Translations under genes and position numbers: made by a program
Assembly (NCBI RefSeq): GCF_008360935.1
Contig: NZ_SRXO01000017.1
Location: 59,086 to 123,085 of the forward strand
Length of the DNA: 64,000 bases
Origin: Siccirubricoccus phaeus
GTDB taxonomy: Bacteria; Pseudomonadota; Alphaproteobacteria; Acetobacterales; Acetobacteraceae
Direction of reading: 5' to 3'
Notes under the pieces: generated by a model
Databases searched by the model: none
Seen by the model: the letters and a program-made list of their open reading frames with translations, nothing else
What the model was told of the DNA's origin: nothing
Shown here: piece after piece, positions 60,611-64,000 of the stretch
Position numbering within the stretch: position 1 is the first letter of the stretch
Layout of the letters: the number at the start of each line of letters is the position of its first letter

Positions 60611-61873
60611 ATGAACGCGATTCTCCCGAAGGGCATACTCGAGGCGACCCGCCTCACCCGCGAAGGCCGGCTCGCCGAAGCTTCCGCGCTGCTGCAGCGT
60701 CTTTTGCAAGGCGATGCGGCGGCTGACCCTGCAGCGGCCACGCCGCATGGCACCGTCGGCACCCCGACCGGGCGGTGGCCGCACATCATCGACGTGCACC
60801 CCGAGACCGGTGAAGTGTCGGATGCCAAGCCAGCCCCGACTGCCGGCCCGTGGTCGGCCGCCGGCATGGGCAAGGCCGCCCTGCCGCAGATGCCGGAGGC
60901 CCTGCGCGGTTTCCTCGACCAAGTGAGCCAGGACGCCCTGGGGCAGGGGCTGGACGGGCTGGTACGGCATGCCCCGGCGACCACGCCCGAGCCGATGCCC
61001 GAGGGGGCCCGGTTCGTGGCGGGGTCCTTCGCCGCCGAAGCCGGGAGCCGCGCCTACAAGCTGTACATCCCCAGCACCCATCGCGGGGGACCGGTGCCGC
61101 TGGTCGTCATGCTGCACGGCTGCACCCAGTCGCCCGACGACTTCGCCACCGGCACGCGCATGAACGCGCTCGCCGAGGAGCATGGCCTCCTCGTCCTCTA
61201 CCCGGCGCAGCCGAGCTCCGCCAACGCCCAGAAGTGCTGGAACTGGTTCAGCCCGGGCGACCAGCGGCGCGACCAGGGGGAGCCCTCGCTGATCGCGGGC
61301 ATGACCCGGCAGGTGATGCGCGAGCACGCGGTCGACCCGCAGCGCGTCTACGTCGCTGGGCTGTCGGCCGGCGGGGCGGCCGCCGCCATCCTGGGCCAGA
61401 CCTATCCCGAGCTCTACGCCGCGGTCGGGGTGCATTCCGGCCTGGCCTGCGGCGCGGCCCGCGACCTCCCCTCCGCCTTCGCCGCCATGCGGCAGGGCGC
61501 GGCCGGCACGCCCCTCCGGACCGGTGAGGCGCAGCGGGTGGTCCCGACCATCGTCTTCCATGCCGACCGGGACACCACCGTTCATCCCCGCAACGGCGAT
61601 CAGGTCATCGCGCAATCGGCTGCCACGGCGGCCAGTGGACTCCGGACCGATATCCAGCGTGGCCAGGTGGTGGGCGGGCACGCCTACAGCCGCACCGTGC
61701 ACACCAATGCCGCGGGGCAGACCGTGCTCGAGCAGTGGCTCATCCACGGCGGCGGCCATGCCTGGTCAGGCGGTAGCCCCGCCGGTTCCTATACCGATCC
61801 GCGCGGGCCCGATGCCTCGCGCGAGATGCTCCGCTTCTTCCTGGAGCATACGCAGCGCGCCGCCGCCCCGTGA
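60611..61873 (+). CDS. PHB depolymerase-family esterase
   Basis: 420 residues from ATG 60611; a TTG at 60596 is possible. The first 130 residues hold helical and disordered parts. The alpha/beta-hydrolase domain follows with oxyanion-side VMLHGCTQSPDDFATGTRM, lipase box GLSAGGAAAAI (nucleophile Ser), Asp in FHADRDTTVHPRN and His in IHGGGHAWSGGSPAG. The family hydrolyses short-chain polyhydroxyalkanoates or aryl esters. No signal peptide is seen, which favours a cytoplasmic role on PHB reserves. Confidence 0.88.
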   Translation: MNAILPKGILEATRLTREGRLAEASALLQRLLQGDAAADPAAATPHGTVGTPTGRWPHIIDVHPETGEVSDAKPAPTAGPWSAAGMGKAALPQMPEALRGFLDQVSQDALGQGLDGLVRHAPATTPEPMPEGARFVAGSFAAEAGSRAYKLYIPSTHRGGPVPLVVMLHGCTQSPDDFATGTRMNALAEEHGLLVLYPAQPSSANAQKCWNWFSPGDQRRDQGEPSLIAGMTRQVMREHAVDPQRVYVAGLSAGGAAAAILGQTYPELYAAVGVHSGLACGAARDLPSAFAAMRQGAAGTPLRTGEAQRVVPTIVFHADRDTTVHPRNGDQVIAQSAATAASGLRTDIQRGQVVGGHAYSRTVHTNAAGQTVLEQWLIHGGGHAWSGGSPAGSYTDPRGPDASREMLRFFLEHTQRAAAP

Positions 61874-62017
61874 TAGTCGCCGCAGTCCAGCTACGCGGCT
61901 GGCTTGCGCCACGTCGTCGGTGGTCGCACTGCGGCGCAGGGCGATAGCGCCGACGACCATGGCAGGCTGGTCCCTTTGGCGCCGGCCTGCGCCACGCGGA
62001 TGATCGCGTCGCGCGCC

Positions 62018-62248
62018 TCAGCCGCTCGAGCGGTCTCCGACCAGGCTCCCGATCAGGCGCAGCAGAGCTTGGTGCTCGGGTCCCTGGCCGCCCCGGGCCA
62101 GGAAATCGCCGATCTCGAATTCAGCCCTTTGCCCTCCCGACGCGACACTGGGCTCGTGCCGCACGAACACCCGCCCGGAGCTGGAATCACGTGCGAGGAG
62201 CCACCGGTCGCCGTTGGCACTCGCATAAAGTTCCCTGGTTCCGATCAT
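62018..62248 (-). CDS. Small conserved alphaproteobacterial protein (76 aa)
   Basis: Sequence ELYASANGDRWLLARDSSSG, then RVFVRHEPSVASGGQRAEFE and the C-terminal helix PEHQALLRLIGSLV match a family of about 70-residue proteins present in many Alphaproteobacteria (YSSPNGDRW-type). No signal peptide, no membrane segment, no known role. GGGAAA lies about 10 bases before the ATG. Confidence 0.68.
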   Translation of the reverse strand: MIGTRELYASANGDRWLLARDSSSGRVFVRHEPSVASGGQRAEFEIGDFLARGGQGPEHQALLRLIGSLVGDRSSG

Positions 62249-62363
62249 GTCAATTGTTTCCCACTGCGTGGTGACTTGCTGGACCTGGGGCTGAACGCCC
62301 CGGCCCGGACATCACCCAGGTGGCTACCGTGGACGGACACGGATTGCTCCGCAGCCCAACTCT

Positions 62364-63695
62364 TCACCTCACCAGCAGACCGCTTCCGGGTCGCCTCGCA
62401 GCGGGTTCGATTGCCGCGCGCATCGGCCCCACCAGCAGCTTGTCGATCCGCCGGCCATCTATATCCACCACTTCGAAGCGCCAGCCCTGCGCCTCGACCG
62501 CCTCACCGACCGGCGGCAGGCGGCCCGCCGCGGTCAGCACGAAGCCGGCGGCGGTGTGGTAGCTGCGCTCTTCCGGCAGGGCGAGCCCGATCAGCTCGGC
62601 CATCTCGTCCACCGGCATCCACCCGGCCAGTAGCCAGGAACCGTCCTCACGCCGCACGGCCACCGGCTCGTCGCCCGGCTCTGCGTCCGAGCGGAACGCC
62701 CCGACGATGGCCTCGGTCAAGTCGGTCGGCGTCACAATGCCCTCGAAATGGCCGTGCTCGTCGTGCACCAGCGCCATCGGCACCTCGGCCGCGCGGAGGG
62801 TGGCGAGCACGTCGAGCGCGTCCGCCGTGTCCGGCACCACCGGCGCCCGCCGCGCCGCGGCCCGCAGATCCAGCGGCCGTCCGGTCAGCAGCGCCGCGAG
62901 CAGCTCGCGCGACTGCACGACGCCCAGCATGGCCTCGGTCGAGCCCTCGCCGACCGGCAGACGGGAGTGTGCGGTCCGCATCAACACAGCGCGGACCGCC
63001 GCCTCGCCGGCGGTCGCATCGAGCCAGTCCACGTCGCCGCGGGGCGTCATCACGCCACGCACCGGCCGGTTGCCGAGCCGCAGGACACCCGCAATCATGC
63101 GCCGCTCGGCAGTCTCGATCGCCCCGGTCCGCTCGGCCTCGGCGACAAGCGCGCGCAGGTCGTCCTCCGTGACTCTCTCCTCCGGCGCCTCGGCGCGGCC
63201 GAGCAGGCGGAAGACCAGATCGGTCGAGGCATCGAGCAGCCAGCCGACCGGCGCGGCGATGCGCGAAATGATCGTCATGGCTGGGGCGACGGCGCAGGCC
63301 AGCCCCTCGGCGTGGCGGAGCGCCAGGCGCTTGGGCGCCAGCTCCCCCACCACGATCGAGAGATAGGTGACGAGGGCGACGACGAGACCGAAGCCCAGCG
63401 GCTCCGCCACCGCCACAGGCAGGCCGAGGCCCGTCAGCCAGGTGGCGAGGCGGCCGCCGAGGGCGGAACCGGACAAGGCGCCGGCGAGGATGCCGACCAG
63501 CGTGATTCCGATCTGGACGGTGGAGAGGAAGCGTCCGGGCTCCTCGGCCAAGGCCAGGGCGGCGCTGGCCCCGGGGCGGCCCGCTTCGGCCATGGCGCGT
63601 AGGCGACTCCGTCGGGCGGAGACGACCGCGAGCTCCGAGAGGGCGAAGACCCCGTTCAGCACTATCAGGACCAGGACGACGACGAGATCGAGCAT
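62364..63695 (-). CDS. CNNM/CBS-domain membrane protein (hemolysin C / CorC-type)
   Basis: 443 residues. N-terminal CNNM/DUF21 membrane domain with about four helices (LVLIVLNGVFALSELAVVSA, GFGLVVALVTYLSIVVGELA, with the conserved PKRLALRHAE), then two CBS domains (VRGVMTPRGDVDWLDATAGE; VPMALVHDEHGHFEGIVTPT) and a C-terminal CorC_HlyC domain (SWLLAGWMPVDEMAELIGLA, EVVDIDGRRIDKLLVGP). Such proteins are linked to Mg2+/Co2+ efflux or ion homeostasis; they are not haemolysins in most cases. GGAGCTCCG precedes the start. Confidence 0.9.
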   Translation of the reverse strand: MLDLVVVLVLIVLNGVFALSELAVVSARRSRLRAMAEAGRPGASAALALAEEPGRFLSTVQIGITLVGILAGALSGSALGGRLATWLTGLGLPVAVAEPLGFGLVVALVTYLSIVVGELAPKRLALRHAEGLACAVAPAMTIISRIAAPVGWLLDASTDLVFRLLGRAEAPEERVTEDDLRALVAEAERTGAIETAERRMIAGVLRLGNRPVRGVMTPRGDVDWLDATAGEAAVRAVLMRTAHSRLPVGEGSTEAMLGVVQSRELLAALLTGRPLDLRAAARRAPVVPDTADALDVLATLRAAEVPMALVHDEHGHFEGIVTPTDLTEAIVGAFRSDAEPGDEPVAVRREDGSWLLAGWMPVDEMAELIGLALPEERSYHTAAGFVLTAAGRLPPVGEAVEAQGWRFEVVDIDGRRIDKLLVGPMRAAIEPAARRPGSGLLVR

Positions 63696-63851
63696 CGGAG
63701 CTCCGCGGATGGACCGCCGTGGTGGGCGGCGGCCTGCATGTGGGGTGCGTCGGCCCCGGTGGGCAACGCGCTGCGGGTCGCCGGGCGAGCCGTGCCGTGG
63801 GGCGAGCGGCGAGGCCGTGTGCGGCGCCCGCGTCCCCGCGTTGGTGCGGAC

Positions 63852-64000
63852 TCAGTCTTCCTGGAGGATTCCCGTGGGGTAGAAGCCCTTCCTCTGCACC
63901 CAGCGGAAGCCTTCGTGCTTGGTAATGGCGGCGATCTCGACCGCGCCGCCCACGCTCTTCGGCAGGAAGACGGCGAAGCGGACGAAGCCGATCGTGGTCT
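63852..64000 (-). CDS. 3' end of an unknown leftward gene, cut by window edge
   Basis: An open minus-strand frame enters from the right edge and stops at 63852-63854. The 48 visible residues (IGFVRFAVFLPKSVGGAVEI, then HEGFRWVQRKGFYPTGILQE, ending in Asp) have normal codon use and a well-formed end. Too little is present to name the family. Confidence 0.6.
   Translation of the reverse strand, partial: TTIGFVRFAVFLPKSVGGAVEIAAITKHEGFRWVQRKGFYPTGILQED

Noticed and set aside
1..64000. CRISPR array, rRNA operon or intact tRNA gene
   Set aside because: No regularly spaced direct repeats with unique spacers, no rRNA-like conserved blocks and no foldable tRNA cloverleaf were seen on either strand.

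Overview
The window is about 64 kb of GC-rich DNA with tightly packed ATGA/TGATG gene overlaps and alphaproteobacterial gene families (DUF2924, DUF2934, DUF6456, DUF6511, HWE kinase). A Rhodospirillales / Acetobacteraceae-like host (Roseomonas type) is the best guess; this is inferred from gene content and base composition only.

Layout. (1) 1-11.7 kb, chromosomal stress/envelope cluster: a cut-off hemerythrin-DUF2382 gene, DUF2934, Na+/H+ antiporter NhaA, a DUF2147 secreted protein, a BON-domain protein, a membrane fatty-acid desaturase and a large CheB-CheR-PAS-HWE kinase. (2) 11.7-15.2 kb: a lower-GC island with an 0.8 kb empty stretch, a type I-like methylase fused to a specificity-like domain, and a convergent gene with an HNH-like motif, probably a restriction-modification module. 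(3) About 15.3-59.8 kb: an apparently complete lambda-type siphovirus prophage. It starts with a leftward serine integrase operon (recombinase, DUF2924, two small partners). Next come an XRE repressor with an ImmA/IrrE protease, an unrecognised two-gene cassette, an AlpA-like regulator, and a rightward replication/recombination operon (Sak4-like annealing ATPase, SF2 helicase, PD-(D/E)XK nuclease, primase-helicase fusion, RuvC-like resolvase). A dense array of CGAA(A/T)CTGC repeats follows the primase-helicase. Then come a GIY-YIG protein, two tandem ParB-methyltransferase fusions, small and large terminase, gpW, portal, a prohead protease-capsid fusion, cement protein, endolysin, holin, tail tube, tail-assembly chaperone, tape measure, tip proteins, a gpJ-like hub and a pectate-lyase-fold tailspike. 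(4) 60-64 kb: chromosome again, with an RHH regulator, a PHB-depolymerase-like esterase, a small conserved protein, a CNNM/CBS transporter and the end of an unknown gene.

The strongest non-routine observations are listed here. A complete programmed -1 frameshift signal (slippery G GGA AAC, 6-nt spacer, GC-rich hairpin) lies at the end of the tail-assembly chaperone gene and extends it by 108 codons. An iteron-like array of ten exact 9-mers lies next to the primase-helicase, consistent with a phage origin. A two-gene antisense cargo operon (Ser/Thr kinase plus a small partner that may have an RNase H-like fold) sits inside the tail operon and is a candidate anti-phage or lysogenic-conversion system. 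An uncharacterised two-gene cassette lies behind the XRE/ImmA switch. All functional statements come from reading motifs; no database search was possible.
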